DNA of 64,000 bases from Mesostigma viride (lineage: Eukaryota; Streptophyta; Mesostigmatophyceae; Mesostigmatales; Mesostigmataceae): NCBI GenBank assembly GCA_009746045.1, contig RPFO01000003.1:872767-936766 (forward strand), written 5' to 3'. A model generated the notes under the pieces. That model ran no database searches and was not told the DNA's origin. It saw only the letters and a program-made list of their open reading frames with translations. The position numbers and the translations under genes are program-made. Of this stretch, positions 63,239-64,000 are shown piece by piece; the stretch's first letter is position 1, and each line of letters begins with the position of its first letter.

Positions 63239-64000
63239 CTAAAGTCTGTTTTTCAGGCTTTTGGACGTGCGAGTCCCCTTAAGCAAATCCGCCCAGGTGG
63301 AGGGAGCATCGCCGGCCGGGCCAGCAGGCGCCGGCTGGGCGGCGATGTCCTTCACCGCTTGGGCGGTGAGGCCGGCGGTGTCATGCAAGCTCTCAAGGGC
63401 GTTGGCGGTGGCTTGAAGGCGTTGGTCGAGGTCGAGGAGCTGGGCTTTGATGTCGGCAGTGGAGGCGGAAATGGCAGTGGAGGTGGCGGTGAGGTGAGGA
63501 AGTTCAGCAGCCAGCGGACCACCCATTGCTGCGACGTCAGCAGCAAGGGGGGTCACGTGCTGCTGAAAGGCTTCCGTGAGGATGGAACGGAGGGCGGGGG
63601 CGGAGATGGATGGAGCCCAGATCTCGCCGTCAGAGCGCTGGGTAAGGGAGTTGAGGATGGTATGCTGGATTTGAGGGCGAGCGCACCCGAACAGCAGGCG
63701 GATGTGGCGGTTCCATCTGCGGCCGTCCGGGAGGAGGAGGCGATTGTTGTCGTGGAGATGGAGGCACAGGTCGTAAAGCGAGGCGTAGTCCCCGAAGAAG
63801 ATGCAGTGCAGAGCATCTGCCGGAGACATGTTGGTCCAGTCGTGATCATCGACCTGGAAAGGTTGGGGCCGAAAGCGCGGTTCAGAGGGGCGGGACCCTC
63901 CTGTTTTGTCGGCTGAGCGGGTGCGTTTCGGGTCAGGCGATGCCGATGGCGAGGCATTAAGCCCGGGAGGTTGCTGGGTGACCACCAGTGCACGACTAGT
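63239..64000 (-). CDS. N-terminal exon of an L1-ORF1-like protein (runs off the window)
   Basis: The frame is open from the right edge to a TAG at 63239-63241. That TAG overlaps a GTGAGT donor (63239-63234), so the exon may splice rather than stop. The protein has a basic, Pro/Ser-rich start, a compact domain (SPADALHCIFFGDYASLYDL, RRWNRHIRLLFGCARPQIQH), a helical coiled-coil-like part (ADIKAQLLDLDQRLQATANA) and PSTWADLLKGTRTSKSLK at the end. It is likely the Gag-like first ORF of a LINE, given the C-terminal piece on the same strand at 55215-55604. A host gene is possible. Confidence 0.5.
   Translation of the reverse strand, partial: TSRALVVTQQPPGLNASPSASPDPKRTRSADKTGGSRPSEPRFRPQPFQVDDHDWTNMSPADALHCIFFGDYASLYDLCLHLHDNNRLLLPDGRRWNRHIRLLFGCARPQIQHTILNSLTQRSDGEIWAPSISAPALRSILTEAFQQHVTPLAADVAAMGGPLAAELPHLTATSTAISASTADIKAQLLDLDQRLQATANALESLHDTAGLTAQAVKDIAAQPAPAGPAGDAPSTWADLLKGTRTSKSLKNRL

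Overview
The window looks like nuclear DNA of a large-genome eukaryotic microalga, most likely of the green lineage. The evidence is GT-AG introns (GTGAGT donors), long introns, mixed GC content, nested retrotransposons, and a Ty3/gypsy element that carries a cytosine-5 DNA methyltransferase, an architecture I recall being reported from algae. The species cannot be named from sequence alone. No rRNA, tRNA or CRISPR array was seen.

Layout: (1) 1-6336 (+), exons of a probable ankyrin-repeat gene whose last exon encodes a repetitive linker and a C-terminal membrane anchor. (2) 7112-9672, degenerate 3' pieces of RTE-like LINEs ending in an (ACTT)n tail. (3) 10578-12057, a compact virus-like island: eight copies of a 15-bp hairpin arm followed by three or four tightly packed, overlapping small minus-strand genes for membrane and basic proteins. 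(4) 12058-14927, gene-poor DNA. (5) 15072-35215, a minus-strand Ty3/gypsy element (Gypsy-1) with 1,189-bp LTRs, Gag, zinc knuckle, protease, DNA methyltransferase (DNMT), RT/RNase H, and an integrase that ends in a PHD finger. It is split by a 9,424-bp element with terminal inverted repeats (17859-27282). That element carries two divergent repeat-rich genes around a cluster of perfect palindromes and shows no transposase. (6) 35817-54878, a plus-strand chromodomain Ty3/gypsy element (Gypsy-2) with 565/567-bp LTRs and a perfect 5-bp target duplication (GTAAG). It has a leader ORF resembling the RNase H1 hybrid-binding/viroplasmin domain, gag, pol with a chromodomain, and a large extra 3' ORF. 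That ORF is interrupted by a Ty1/copia-like element (44279-52500, target duplication CCTGC), whose 5' LTR is interrupted by a truncated LINE (44849-45707, 14-bp target duplication). (7) 55215-64000, minus-strand pieces of an L1-ORF1-like protein separated by inverted-repeat elements, including a pogo/mariner-like MITE with TA target duplications.

The central story is three nesting levels of mobile DNA. Gypsy-1 combines a chromatin writer (DNMT) with a chromatin reader (PHD); Gypsy-2 has the more usual chromodomain reader plus two accessory ORFs. Almost every coding region is interrupted by frameshifts. Because the Gypsy-2 LTRs are nearly identical, assembly indels and real decay both need to be considered.
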